Shown piece by piece: positions 51,708 to 60,458 of a DNA stretch of 64,000 nucleotides. The stretch comes from Bacilli bacterium (GTDB lineage Bacteria > Bacillota_I > Bacilli_A > RF39 > UBA660), in the NCBI GenBank assembly GCA_900772415.1, contig CAAHEC010000019.1, forward strand, positions 31,794 through 95,793, written 5' to 3'. The position numbers and the translations under genes were made by a program. The notes beneath the pieces are model-generated. The model did not search any database. It was not told where the DNA came from and was given only the letters and a program-made list of their open reading frames with translations. Each line of letters opens with the position of its first letter. Position 1 is the first letter of the stretch.

Positions 51708-52892
51708 ATGGCAAAAGAAAAATTTGATCGTTCTAAACCACACGTTAATATTGGTACTATTGGACACGTTGACCATGGTAAAACAACATTGACTGCAGCG
51801 ATCACAAAAAGATTATCTGAAAAGGGACAAGCAAAATTCGAAGACTATGCTGATATCGATAAAGCCCCTGAAGAAAGAGAACGTGGTATAACTATTAATA
51901 CTGCACACGTTGAGTATGAAACTGACAAACGTCACTATGCTCACGTAGACTGCCCAGGACACGCTGACTATGTTAAAAACATGATCACTGGTGCTGCACA
52001 AATGGACGGAGCAATCCTAGTTCTAGCTGCAACAGATGGTCCTATGGCACAAACTAAAGAACACATCTTACTTGCTCGTCAAGTTGGTGTTCCAAGAATC
52101 GTTGTATTCATGAATAAATGTGATATGGTTGATGAACCAGAAATGCTAGATTTAGTAGAAATGGATGTTCGTGAACTATTATCTAAATATGGATATGATG
52201 GAGAAAATACCCCAGTAATTCGTGGTTCTGCACTTAAAGCTCTAGAAGGCGATCCTAAGTGGGAAGCTAAGATTGATGAATTAATGGATGCTGTTGATGA
52301 ATGGATTCCAACTCCAGAGAGAGATAATACTAAACCATTCTTAATGTCAATAGAGGATGTATTTACTATTACTGGTCGTGGTACTGTTGTTACAGGACGT
52401 GTTGAACGTGGTGAATTAAAATTAAACGACGAAGTTGAAATCGTAGGTTTAAAACCAACTCAAAAGACAGTTGTTACAGGTATTGAAATGTTCCGTAAAC
52501 AACTTGACTTTGCAGAAGCAGGAGATAATGCTGGTGTATTATTACGTGGTATTTCACGTGAACAAGTACAACGTGGTCAAGTTCTTGCTAAACCAGGAAC
52601 AGTTACTCCACATACTAAATTTGAAGCTCAAGTTTACGTATTAAGTAAAGAAGAAGGCGGACGTCATACTCCATTCTTCTCAAACTACAGACCTCAATTC
52701 TACTTCAGAACTACTGATGTAACAGGTGTTGTTACATTACCAGAAGGAACTGAAATGGTTATGCCTGGAGATAATGTTAATATGTCAGTTGAATTAATTG
52801 CTCCAATCGCAATTGAAAACGGTACTAAGTTTTCTATCCGTGAAGGTGGACGTACTGTTGGTGCTGGTACAGTTACTAAAATTGATGCTTAA
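51708..52892 (+). CDS. tuf: elongation factor Tu
   Basis: A 394-residue aminoacyl-tRNA carrier GTPase. G1 is GHVDHGKTT, G3 DCPGHADY and G4 NKCDMVD; ERERGITI and the C-terminal domain end FSIREGGRTVGAGTVTKI are present. TAGGGAGGAAAATAAA precedes the ATG. Followed by a strong terminator. Confidence 0.98.
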   Translation: MAKEKFDRSKPHVNIGTIGHVDHGKTTLTAAITKRLSEKGQAKFEDYADIDKAPEERERGITINTAHVEYETDKRHYAHVDCPGHADYVKNMITGAAQMDGAILVLAATDGPMAQTKEHILLARQVGVPRIVVFMNKCDMVDEPEMLDLVEMDVRELLSKYGYDGENTPVIRGSALKALEGDPKWEAKIDELMDAVDEWIPTPERDNTKPFLMSIEDVFTITGRGTVVTGRVERGELKLNDEVEIVGLKPTQKTVVTGIEMFRKQLDFAEAGDNAGVLLRGISREQVQRGQVLAKPGTVTPHTKFEAQVYVLSKEEGGRHTPFFSNYRPQFYFRTTDVTGVVTLPEGTEMVMPGDNVNMSVELIAPIAIENGTKFSIREGGRTVGAGTVTKIDA

Positions 52893-52904
52893 TTAAGGCT
52901 AAAC

Positions 52905-52934
52905 AAAAAGACATTTAAATAAATGTCTTTTTTT
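52905..52934 (+). terminator. intrinsic terminator after tuf
   Basis: AAAAAGACATTT pairs perfectly with AAATGTCTTTTT around a 4-base loop, followed by T residues. Confidence 0.85.
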
Positions 52935-52982
52935 AATGTAATTAATAATGTTTTAAATAAAGAGTTTATAAATTATTGTACC

Positions 52983-53008
52983 AAAAAACTACACCTTTTG
53001 GTGTAGTT
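52983..53008 (-). terminator. intrinsic terminator of the femAB-like gene
   Basis: On the minus strand AACTACACC pairs perfectly with GGTGTAGTT around AAAA and is followed by six T residues. Confidence 0.8.
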
Positions 53009-53033
53009 AAAGTTAAAACAGAAAAAATTTGCT

Positions 53034-54287
53034 TTAAATTGGCGTATTAAGCCAGTTTAGTATAGGATTTAATTTGCTACCGGTATAATAACTCTTTTTA
53101 TTTATTACTAAATCAAATTCTCCAACATATTCCACGATACTGTTTGATAACTCTTTATTTAAAGTACTAAGATAACTATTATTGTTAAAATCACCAGTTA
53201 AACTACCTAGATCAACTATATCATAACCATTTCTTGCAAACTCACTAGCTAGTTGCCATTTTAACAAATATTCAGGATAAATATTTTTAAAATTTTCATT
53301 AACACCACTTGCTAAGAAAGTTATTTTTTTTCCATATTTTATAACGGCAACACTAGAAATAACAAGACCACTTGGATACTTTTGAAATAAACTACTTGCT
53401 TCTAACATGTTTTTTTTATACTTTGAAAGAAGTTCATCAGATTTTAACTTTTCGTTTATTACAAATTCTTTATTTGGATTATTAAAATCTTGTATTTGCA
53501 TATTAAGTTCATTATTTCTTTGTTCTTCTTTTTCATATAAGTTTTTACTAGAATTAACATATGATACTGGTTCTAATTTTGTAAAATAAACCTCGAATCC
53601 ATTATTTTGACTAAAAAATTGATAATAATCCAAATAATACTCTAATGGAGGAGTTGATTTATTTATAAGATTATATAATAAACTGATATCATTTAAACCG
53701 CCTTTATAAACTCTATTTCCCATCTTAGAAGCCTCTGTAATTTTGCTTCTTGCTTCTTTAGAAATTGAGTTATATAAAAGAGTTATATTATTATTTAATT
53801 TCATAATAGCATTCCATCTAGGCTTTAAAGCTTCCATTCCATTATTATATCCCATATGAATATATCCTAGAGATTGTAACTTATTTACAAAACTAGTATT
53901 ATCAATGGTATTTTGCTTTACTTCTCCATTTATATTATGTTCTTTAAGTGTAATTAATGGATCAACTTTTAAATATGTAAAATTCCTATTTGCTAGAAAT
54001 TCCTTTAGTTTTTCAGTAAATTCTTTTACTAAATCATCATTATTCCAATCGATTAAAAAGCCTCTAGGAGCATATCCCATTTTTCTTTTGCTACTTTTTT
54101 CATTCTTTACTATCATTAAAGTTGCAGCTTTAATTTCTCCGATATCATCTGCTAATCCTAGATAATAAGAATTATAACCATGTTTGGTCATAAATTTTCC
54201 ATAATTACTGGATTGATAAAAGTTATAGTAAGGGTGATTAATTGCAAAATTATCAAATCGTATTTCATCGAGTAATATAATTTGCAT
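53034..54287 (-). CDS. FemAB/MurM-type tRNA-dependent peptidoglycan aminoacyltransferase
   Basis: A 417-residue member of the FemABX family, which adds amino acids from aminoacyl-tRNA to the peptidoglycan stem peptide to build interpeptide bridges. Features are an opening segment with YNFYQSSNYGKFM, the KMGYAPRGFLIDW region, the conserved FTYLKVDPLI, and SKEARSKITEASKMG. A charged coiled-coil arm follows at about 240-290 (KNLYEKEEQRNNELN). The second GNAT lobe closes with GYDIVDLGSLTGDF. GGAGGAGGGATTATT precedes the ATG. Monocistronic, with its own promoter and terminator. The added amino acid cannot be read from sequence. Confidence 0.9.
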   Translation of the reverse strand: MQIILLDEIRFDNFAINHPYYNFYQSSNYGKFMTKHGYNSYYLGLADDIGEIKAATLMIVKNEKSSKRKMGYAPRGFLIDWNNDDLVKEFTEKLKEFLANRNFTYLKVDPLITLKEHNINGEVKQNTIDNTSFVNKLQSLGYIHMGYNNGMEALKPRWNAIMKLNNNITLLYNSISKEARSKITEASKMGNRVYKGGLNDISLLYNLINKSTPPLEYYLDYYQFFSQNNGFEVYFTKLEPVSYVNSSKNLYEKEEQRNNELNMQIQDFNNPNKEFVINEKLKSDELLSKYKKNMLEASSLFQKYPSGLVISSVAVIKYGKKITFLASGVNENFKNIYPEYLLKWQLASEFARNGYDIVDLGSLTGDFNNNSYLSTLNKELSNSIVEYVGEFDLVINKKSYYTGSKLNPILNWLNTPI

Positions 54288-54317
54288 AATAATCCCTCCT
54301 CCTTATTCTTATACTTT

Positions 54318-54347
54318 ATTATACCTCACATGTTATGTTAAAGTCAA
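54318..54347 (-). promoter_or_regulatory. promoter of the femAB-like gene
   Basis: Minus-strand TTGACT (54342-54347) and TATAAT (54318-54323) are 18 bases apart, about 30 bases before the start codon. Confidence 0.7.
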
Positions 54348-54378
54348 TTTACATAACGCGATAAATTATTCAAAATTA

Positions 54379-54387
54379 TGATATAAT
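54379..54387 (+). promoter_or_regulatory. extended -10 element of eno
   Basis: TGATATAAT is a perfect TGnTATAAT extended -10, about 28 bases before eno; no clear -35, as expected for an extended -10 promoter. Confidence 0.6.
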
Positions 54388-54414
54388 GTAAGTATAAATA
54401 GGAGGATTTTAAAT

Positions 54415-55644
54415 ATGAAGATAAAAAACATAAAAGCACGAGAAATACTTGATTCTAGAGGGAATCCTACTGTTGAGGTGGACGTTATATTAGATAATGA
54501 TATAATGGCTAGAGCATGCGTACCATCTGGAGCTTCAACAGGTAAACTTGAAGCACTTGAAATGCGTGACAACGATCAAACAAGATTTAATGGTAAAGGA
54601 GTATTAAACGCTGTTAAAAACGTTAACGAAAAAATAAAACCAGTAGTAGTAGGTATGGATGTTAAAGATCAATATAGTATAGATAATGCTATGTTAGAAT
54701 TAGATGGTACTAAATCAAAAAGCAATTTAGGAGCTAATGCTATACTTGGAGTTTCTATGGCTTGTTTAAAGGCTGCTGCAAAAGAAAGTAATATGCCTTT
54801 ATATAGATATGTTGGGGAAGGTAAAACTATGCCTATTCCAATGATGAATATATTAAATGGTGGTGCTCATGCTGATAATAAGTTGGACTTTCAAGAATTT
54901 ATGATAATACCACAAAGGGATTCTGTTCATGAGAGAATTCGTGTTGGATCAGAAGTGTTTCATGCCTTAAAGAAGGTGTTAATAGAAAATAAACTATCAA
55001 CTGGAGTTGGTGATGAAGGTGGTTTTGCTCCTGATTTGGACTCAAATACAGAAGGGTTTGAACTTATTATGAAAGCTATTAAAAAAGCTGGTTACACTCC
55101 TGGAAAAGATGTAAAGCTTGCAATAGACGTTGCGGCATCAGAACTTTATAGTAATGGTAAGTATAACTTAGTTGGAGAAGGAAGAAGTCTTTCTACTGAT
55201 GAATTAATAGATTTTTATGAAGAACTAATAAGTAAGTATCCTATTATTTCTATAGAAGATCCAGTAGATGAAAGCGATTTTGAAGGTTTTGCTAAAATTA
55301 CAAGAAAATTAGGAGATAAAATTCAATTAGTCGGCGATGATCTTTTTGTTACAAATAAAGAATGTCTACAAAAGGGAATTGATATGAAAGCAGGCAACGC
55401 AATTCTTTTAAAGGTAAATCAAATTGGAACTATAACGGAGACTTTAGAAACAATTAAATTAGCTAAAGAAAATGGGTATAAGACAATAATTTCCCACAGA
55501 AGTGGAGAAACCGAAGACACAATAATCGCAGATTTATCTGTGGGCCTTGATTTAGGACAAATAAAAACAGGTTCTATGTCTAGAACGGATAGAATATGTA
55601 AATATAACCAGTTAATGAGAATTGAAGAGGAACTAGAAAACTAG
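54415..55644 (+). CDS. eno: enolase
   Basis: Enolase interconverts 2-phosphoglycerate and phosphoenolpyruvate. The 409-residue protein has ILDSRGNPTVEVDV at the start, PSGASTGKLEALEMRD, the Mg ligands in AIDVAASEL, ISIEDPVDESD and GDDLFVTN, and the signature ILLKVNQIGT and SHRSGETED. It is about 20 residues shorter than most bacterial enolases, with the C terminus ending at IEEELEN. AGGAGGATTTTAAAT precedes the ATG. Confidence 0.97.
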   Translation: MKIKNIKAREILDSRGNPTVEVDVILDNDIMARACVPSGASTGKLEALEMRDNDQTRFNGKGVLNAVKNVNEKIKPVVVGMDVKDQYSIDNAMLELDGTKSKSNLGANAILGVSMACLKAAAKESNMPLYRYVGEGKTMPIPMMNILNGGAHADNKLDFQEFMIIPQRDSVHERIRVGSEVFHALKKVLIENKLSTGVGDEGGFAPDLDSNTEGFELIMKAIKKAGYTPGKDVKLAIDVAASELYSNGKYNLVGEGRSLSTDELIDFYEELISKYPIISIEDPVDESDFEGFAKITRKLGDKIQLVGDDLFVTNKECLQKGIDMKAGNAILLKVNQIGTITETLETIKLAKENGYKTIISHRSGETEDTIIADLSVGLDLGQIKTGSMSRTDRICKYNQLMRIEEELEN

Positions 55645-55692
55645 GTATTTTTACAATATTTTACATATGTATAATTTAATATTTTTGCATAA

Positions 55693-55722
55693 TTGACTTA
55701 TGTGTCTATAATATGATACTAT
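55693..55722 (+). promoter_or_regulatory. promoter of the enlarged sigma factor gene
   Basis: TTGACT (55693-55698), 18 bases, TACTAT (55717-55722) with an extended TGA just before the -10. Confidence 0.6.
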
Positions 55723-55759
55723 TTGCTTGTATATACGCAGTTCCTTAGGAGGAAATATT

Positions 55760-57976
55760 ATGGACGAAGAAAGAATTATTAATATAATAAATCAAAGAGT
55801 AGAAATTGAAAATGGTAAAAAAACCATTTCTTTTGAAAAACTTGATGATATTTTTTCAAAAAAATTATCTGATGAGGAAATTAATAATTTATATAGTTTA
55901 TTAGAAAAAGAACATATAGAAATAATAACAGGAGTAGATGAAAGCTCTGAATTTTCCGCATTGGAAGATAATTCTATTCAAATTACTGATAGTACTAAGG
56001 AGTATTTAAATGAAATAGGTAAAATAAAATTACTTAGTCCAGAAGAGGAATTTGTACTTTTTAAGAAAGCAGAAAAAGGCGACGAAAAAGCTAAAAAAAA
56101 GCTTATTGAATCGAATTTAAGACTCGTTGTTTCAATAGCTAAAAAATATGCTAGGGGGAATTTGTCTTTTCTAGATTTAATTCAAGAGGGGAATATAGGT
56201 CTTATGAAGGCAGTAGAAAAGTTTGATGTATCGAAGGGATATAAATTTTCAACATATGCAACATGGTGGATAAGACAAACGATTACTCGTTCGATTGCAG
56301 ATAAAACTAAAATAATAAGATTGCCAGTACATTATTCAGAGTTAATAAATAAATATAAAAGGTATAATAAACTTTTCGAACAAAAATATAATAAAGAGCC
56401 TTCTAAAGCGGAAATAGCTAGTTATTTAAATATTACGGTAGATCAAGTAGAAGATATAATTAAACATACGATGGATGTAATATCCCTTGATAAAAAGCTA
56501 GGGGATGATGAAAGTTGTACTATAAGTGAACTTATACCAGATGAGAATGCTTTTATTGAGGGAAATGTTGAAGATAAAATGTTATCCAAAAATTTTGAAG
56601 ATTTACTTAAAGAAGTTGTTTATAAAAAAGAAAATGATAGACGTGATGAAGTAATAATAAGTTTAGAATTAAGGAATAAAAGTGACTTAGAAACTTTATT
56701 TGGTATTAGGGGATTAATAACGAATGTTTATGGATATAATTATCCTAAAAAGATAAAAGAAAGATATCCATATATAAATTTTGAAAATGGCCCGGAAAAA
56801 TATGTTGTTTTTGATGAAGTAAAAAAAGAAGAATATGAACTTAAAAATTTAGAGGATCTTTTATCATATGATGATTTGGTTATTAGTGTATATGGTTATA
56901 ATGATTTATCAGAGTCGTTTAAAGCAAATTATCCTAATGTAATATTTAAACAATCAGATGTGAAAAAAGTTTATGTAGATCATAAAAGAAAATTAGAAAT
57001 CATTTTAGTTTCAAGAATAAATGAAGAAAAAACTTTGCAAGAATTGGGAAATATTTTTGGTATAACAAGAGAAAGAATAAGACAAATATATGGGAGAATG
57101 TTAAAACAATTAGAAGAAAAAATTAAGCGTGGAAAAACCATGATTGAAAAAGATGTGTATAAAAAAGAAAAATTAAGAAAAGAAATTACTGAATGTTTGG
57201 AAGAAACTGAGAAAATAGTAAATAAATATGGAGTTAGACTAACGTTAAAAGAAATAACTGCTTCTAAAATACTCGAAAGTAGATATTTTGACTTGAAAAA
57301 CAGGATTGGATCAATATATGGAAAAATTTCAAGAATAAGACATAGTTGTGAAATGAAATTAAGTAAGAAAAAAGATGTTACAAAAGAAGAATTACTTACC
57401 ATATTTAACAATATAAAAGAAGAGTCAAAAGATGATAAAGATTATTTTTATAAAATAGAAAAACGAATAAGTAAGTTAAAAGAAAGTAGGACTGATTCCG
57501 GAGAATTAAAAGAACTATTTGCTTTAGAAAGCTCCTATAGAAAGAAAATATCATCCATAGATCAAAAAGTATTGGATTTATTGATTAGTAGTATTAGTTT
57601 ACTACCTGATAAATATATAATTAATATAGATGATTTGGATAAATATGTTTACGTTCCTATTTATTTTATAATGGGTGAAAAGGAAAGGGAAATAATGCCT
57701 TATAGTAAAATTTTAAATTCTTTAGATGATGAAGAAATAATTAGATTAGAAGATTTAAGAAAAAAAATATCTCATATGTATAATAAGCAAAGTTATGAAG
57801 ATATAGAAAAAGTTATTAAAGAGCAGCCCTTAATAAAAGAAGATGAACAGATAATGAGAATAATAAAAAAAATAAAAGATACTGGTTTTTCTATAAGTGA
57901 GTTTACTAAGTTAAAGGCATATATTAATATTGATGATGGTCAAAAATATGGTGAAACTATTAGTAAAAATAGATAA
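55760..57976 (+). CDS. primary-type sigma-70 factor with an inserted duplicated module and long C-terminal extension
   Basis: A 738-residue sigma factor, twice the length of B. subtilis SigA (371). Region 1.2 is DSTKEYLNEIGKIKLLSPEEE (about 85), then NLRLVVSIAKKYARGNLSFL, region 2 DLIQEGNIGLMKAVEKFD and STYATWWIRQTITRSIADK, and region 3 through about residue 280. Instead of region 4.1 there is an insertion at about 287-410 with two related copies ending LITNVYGYNYPKK (VYGY near 322) and LVISVYGYNDLSES (near 376). Region 4.2 follows at about 426-446 (LQELGNIFGITRERIRQIYG), with Tyr where QIE is usual. About 285 Lys/Glu-rich, mainly helical residues follow that I do not recognise. Start ATG 55760 follows TTAGGAGGAAATATT. 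The -10-reading region looks fully functional. Whether it is the housekeeping factor is unknown. Confidence 0.9.
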   Translation: MDEERIINIINQRVEIENGKKTISFEKLDDIFSKKLSDEEINNLYSLLEKEHIEIITGVDESSEFSALEDNSIQITDSTKEYLNEIGKIKLLSPEEEFVLFKKAEKGDEKAKKKLIESNLRLVVSIAKKYARGNLSFLDLIQEGNIGLMKAVEKFDVSKGYKFSTYATWWIRQTITRSIADKTKIIRLPVHYSELINKYKRYNKLFEQKYNKEPSKAEIASYLNITVDQVEDIIKHTMDVISLDKKLGDDESCTISELIPDENAFIEGNVEDKMLSKNFEDLLKEVVYKKENDRRDEVIISLELRNKSDLETLFGIRGLITNVYGYNYPKKIKERYPYINFENGPEKYVVFDEVKKEEYELKNLEDLLSYDDLVISVYGYNDLSESFKANYPNVIFKQSDVKKVYVDHKRKLEIILVSRINEEKTLQELGNIFGITRERIRQIYGRMLKQLEEKIKRGKTMIEKDVYKKEKLRKEITECLEETEKIVNKYGVRLTLKEITASKILESRYFDLKNRIGSIYGKISRIRHSCEMKLSKKKDVTKEELLTIFNNIKEESKDDKDYFYKIEKRISKLKESRTDSGELKELFALESSYRKKISSIDQKVLDLLISSISLLPDKYIINIDDLDKYVYVPIYFIMGEKEREIMPYSKILNSLDDEEIIRLEDLRKKISHMYNKQSYEDIEKVIKEQPLIKEDEQIMRIIKKIKDTGFSISEFTKLKAYINIDDGQKYGETISKNR

Positions 57977-57983
57977 TTCTTAG

Positions 57984-58012
57984 TTGAAATACATATTATA
58001 ATATGTTAAAAT
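57984..58012 (+). promoter_or_regulatory. candidate secG promoter
   Basis: TTGAAA (57984-57989), 17 bases, TAAAAT (58007-58012), about 25 bases before secG. Confidence 0.55.
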
Positions 58013-58036
58013 AAGTAGTAGCTAGGAGGAATCGTT

Positions 58037-58246
58037 ATGCTTACATTTTTAATGGTTGTGTCTGTTTTACTTATTATTATAGTGCTTCTACAAAGTGAAA
58101 AGGCAGAATCTGGAAATATAATAACTGGTGGGAATGCTGATTTATTTATGAACAGAAAAGAACGTGGTGGAGAATTACTTATTACACGTTTAACGTATGT
58201 TTTAGGGATTATATTTTTCCTATTGTGTATAATAATAGACATGTAA
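58037..58246 (+). CDS. secG: protein translocase subunit SecG
   Basis: A 69-residue SecG with two membrane helices (about 2-18 and 48-67) around the conserved loop LLQSEKAESG and GGNADLFMNRKERGGE. It assists SecYEG-dependent export. GCTAGGAGGAATCGTT precedes the ATG. The secG-rnr-smpB-ssrA order is that of many Firmicutes. Confidence 0.92.
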   Translation: MLTFLMVVSVLLIIIVLLQSEKAESGNIITGGNADLFMNRKERGGELLITRLTYVLGIIFFLLCIIIDM

Positions 58247-58249
58247 TTT

Positions 58250-58278
58250 AAAAAAGGCTTTATTAAAGGCCTTTTTTT
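58250..58278 (+). terminator. intrinsic terminator after secG
   Basis: AAAAAAGGC pairs with GCCTTTTTT, with inner TTTA/TAAA pairing, and is followed by T residues. Confidence 0.75.
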
Positions 58279-58313
58279 GTTTTATAATATATATAGAAAG
58301 ATAGGTGAAACTT

Positions 58314-60458
58314 ATGAAAGACAGAATACTAAATATTTTAGAAGAGGAAGATAGAGCATATACTGCTATCGAACTTAAAGATATATTAGGTTTAAATACT
58401 ACTGAGGAAGTAGAAGAAATGTTAAAGGTACTAAATGAACTAGAAAGTAACCTAACAATATATCATACAAATAAGGATAAATATATGGCATTTAAATATA
58501 GTCACTTAAAAAAGGGGAAGATTTCTATTTCGGATAAAGGTTTTGGTTTTGTATTAATGGAAGATGAAGATGATATTCACGTTGATGCCAAACATTTAAA
58601 TGGTGCGATAGACGGTGATGTGGTAATTGTAGAAATTACTAATAAAAATACTGGTTCTAAAAAAGAGGGGCGAGTACTTAGAATAGCATCTAGAAATTAT
58701 GGCCCAATAGTAGGTGAATTTAAGTTTATAAATGATATTCCGACAATTATCCCAAATGATAAGAAGTTTAAACAAAAAATAGTTTTAACTAAGGAAAGTA
58801 CAAAAGACTGTGTAGAAGGTCATATCGTTGTTGCAAACGTTGTTAAAGAACTTGATAGAAATACTGTTTTAGCAGAAATAACAACCATTATAGGCCATAA
58901 AAATGACGTTGGTGTTGATGTTGAGGCAATCGTTTATAAACATATGTTTTCTCCTAAATTTCCTGATGAAGTTTTAGAAGAATTAAAAGATATACCAGAT
59001 TCTGTAAGTGATGATGATAAAAAGGGAAGACGAAATTTAACAGACATTACAATATTTACAATAGATGGTGATGATACAAAGGATATAGATGATGCTATTT
59101 CGGTAAAAAAACTTTCAAATGGAAATTACGAGTTAGGGGTTCATATAGCAGATGTATCATATTATGTTAAACCAGGTACTCATCTATATGATGAAGCTTA
59201 TGAAAGAGGAACTAGCGTTTATTTAGTAGATAGGGTAATACCTATGCTTCCTCATAAATTATCTAATGGTATATGTTCACTTAATCCCGGAGTAGAACGT
59301 TTAGCACAAAGTTGCGTAATGGAAATAGATAGTAAGGGAAATGTTGTTTCTCATGACATATTTGAAAGTGTTATTAAATCAAGAATTCAAATGACGTATA
59401 AAAAAGTTAATAAATGGTTAGATGAAGGTATTGTAGAAGATGGATATGCTCCTTTTACAAGTGATTTAACATTAATGAAAGAATTAGCAGACATTATAAG
59501 ACATAATAGAGAAGCTCGTGGTGCGATTGATTTTGATACTGATGAGGCTAAAATAATTTCAGATGATACTGGAAAACCAATAGATGTAGTTTTAAGAGAA
59601 CGTGCAACTGGTGAAAAAATGATAGAAGACTTTATGATAGCTGCTAATGAAACGGTTGCATCACATATATTCTATATGGATTTACCATTCATATACCGTG
59701 TTCACGGAACTCCAAAAGAAGAAAAAGTAAATGATTTTTTGGATTTCGTAAGTTCCTTAGGCTATAAAATAACAGGTAAGGTAAATGTTAAGTATCCATC
59801 TTCAATAGAAAGTGTATTAAGTCAATTAAAAGATAAAAAAGAATACAAAATATTAGCATCACTTATGCTTCGCGCAATGCAAAAGGCCGTATATCAAACA
59901 GACAATATAGGTCATTTTGGACTTGCTAGTAAAATATATACCCACTTTACTTCACCAATTAGAAGATTCCCAGATACAACCGTGCATCGTCTTTTAAGAA
60001 CATATTTATATAATAATGATGAATCTAAGAAAACGACTGATTACTTTAGAGAGTATTTACCACAACTTGCAGAACATTCATCATTAAAAGAAAGAGATGC
60101 AATAGAATGTGAAAGAGAAGTTGAAGATATGAAGATGGCTGAGTACATGATGGATCATATTGGAGAAGAATTTACTGGTATGATAAGTGGTGTTACTTCA
60201 TTTGGTATGTTTGTTGAACTACCTAATATGATAGAGGGTTTAGTTCATATAACTGATATTAAAGGTGATTATTATAATTATGATGAAAGAACAATGTCTT
60301 TAGTAGGTCAGAAAACAAAAAGAAGGTATAGAATTGGTGATACAGTAACAGTAATTTGCAAAAGTGCATCAAAAGAGGAATCTTTTATAGATTTTGAAAT
60401 AAAAAATGAAGAGGTAAGAAATGAACAAAAAGAAGAGAAAGTTAAAAACGTGGGTTAA
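58314..60458 (+). CDS. rnr: ribonuclease R
   Basis: A 3'-5' exoribonuclease of 714 residues. A helix-turn-helix-like N terminus (MKDRILNILEEEDRAYTAIEL) is followed by cold-shock domains (GKISISDKGFGFVLMEDEDDI). The RNB catalytic domain has FTIDGDDTKDIDDAISV with the Mg-binding aspartates, HIADVSYYV and FTSPIRRFPDTTVHR. A C-terminal S1 domain (FTGMISGVTSFGMFVEL) is present. It degrades structured RNA and mRNA freed by tmRNA. ATG 58314 is preceded by ATAGGTGAAA; GTG 58305 is within that site. It overlaps the next gene by 38 bases. Confidence 0.96.
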   Translation: MKDRILNILEEEDRAYTAIELKDILGLNTTEEVEEMLKVLNELESNLTIYHTNKDKYMAFKYSHLKKGKISISDKGFGFVLMEDEDDIHVDAKHLNGAIDGDVVIVEITNKNTGSKKEGRVLRIASRNYGPIVGEFKFINDIPTIIPNDKKFKQKIVLTKESTKDCVEGHIVVANVVKELDRNTVLAEITTIIGHKNDVGVDVEAIVYKHMFSPKFPDEVLEELKDIPDSVSDDDKKGRRNLTDITIFTIDGDDTKDIDDAISVKKLSNGNYELGVHIADVSYYVKPGTHLYDEAYERGTSVYLVDRVIPMLPHKLSNGICSLNPGVERLAQSCVMEIDSKGNVVSHDIFESVIKSRIQMTYKKVNKWLDEGIVEDGYAPFTSDLTLMKELADIIRHNREARGAIDFDTDEAKIISDDTGKPIDVVLRERATGEKMIEDFMIAANETVASHIFYMDLPFIYRVHGTPKEEKVNDFLDFVSSLGYKITGKVNVKYPSSIESVLSQLKDKKEYKILASLMLRAMQKAVYQTDNIGHFGLASKIYTHFTSPIRRFPDTTVHRLLRTYLYNNDESKKTTDYFREYLPQLAEHSSLKERDAIECEREVEDMKMAEYMMDHIGEEFTGMISGVTSFGMFVELPNMIEGLVHITDIKGDYYNYDERTMSLVGQKTKRRYRIGDTVTVICKSASKEESFIDFEIKNEEVRNEQKEEKVKNVG

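Noticed and set aside
55630..55660. Possible terminator after eno (CTAG-AAAA-CTAG plus T-rich run)
   Set aside because: A 4-bp stem is too short to call in this AT-rich background.
56980..57411. A 143-codon minus-strand frame opposite the sigma factor extension
   Set aside because: The sense frame is continuous with recognisable region 4.2 and has the ribosome binding site. The antisense product is a hydrophobic low-complexity string typical of reversed Lys/Glu-rich sequence.
58006..58242. Minus-strand frame covering secG
   Set aside because: SecG on the plus strand has all family features and a strong GGAGGA site.
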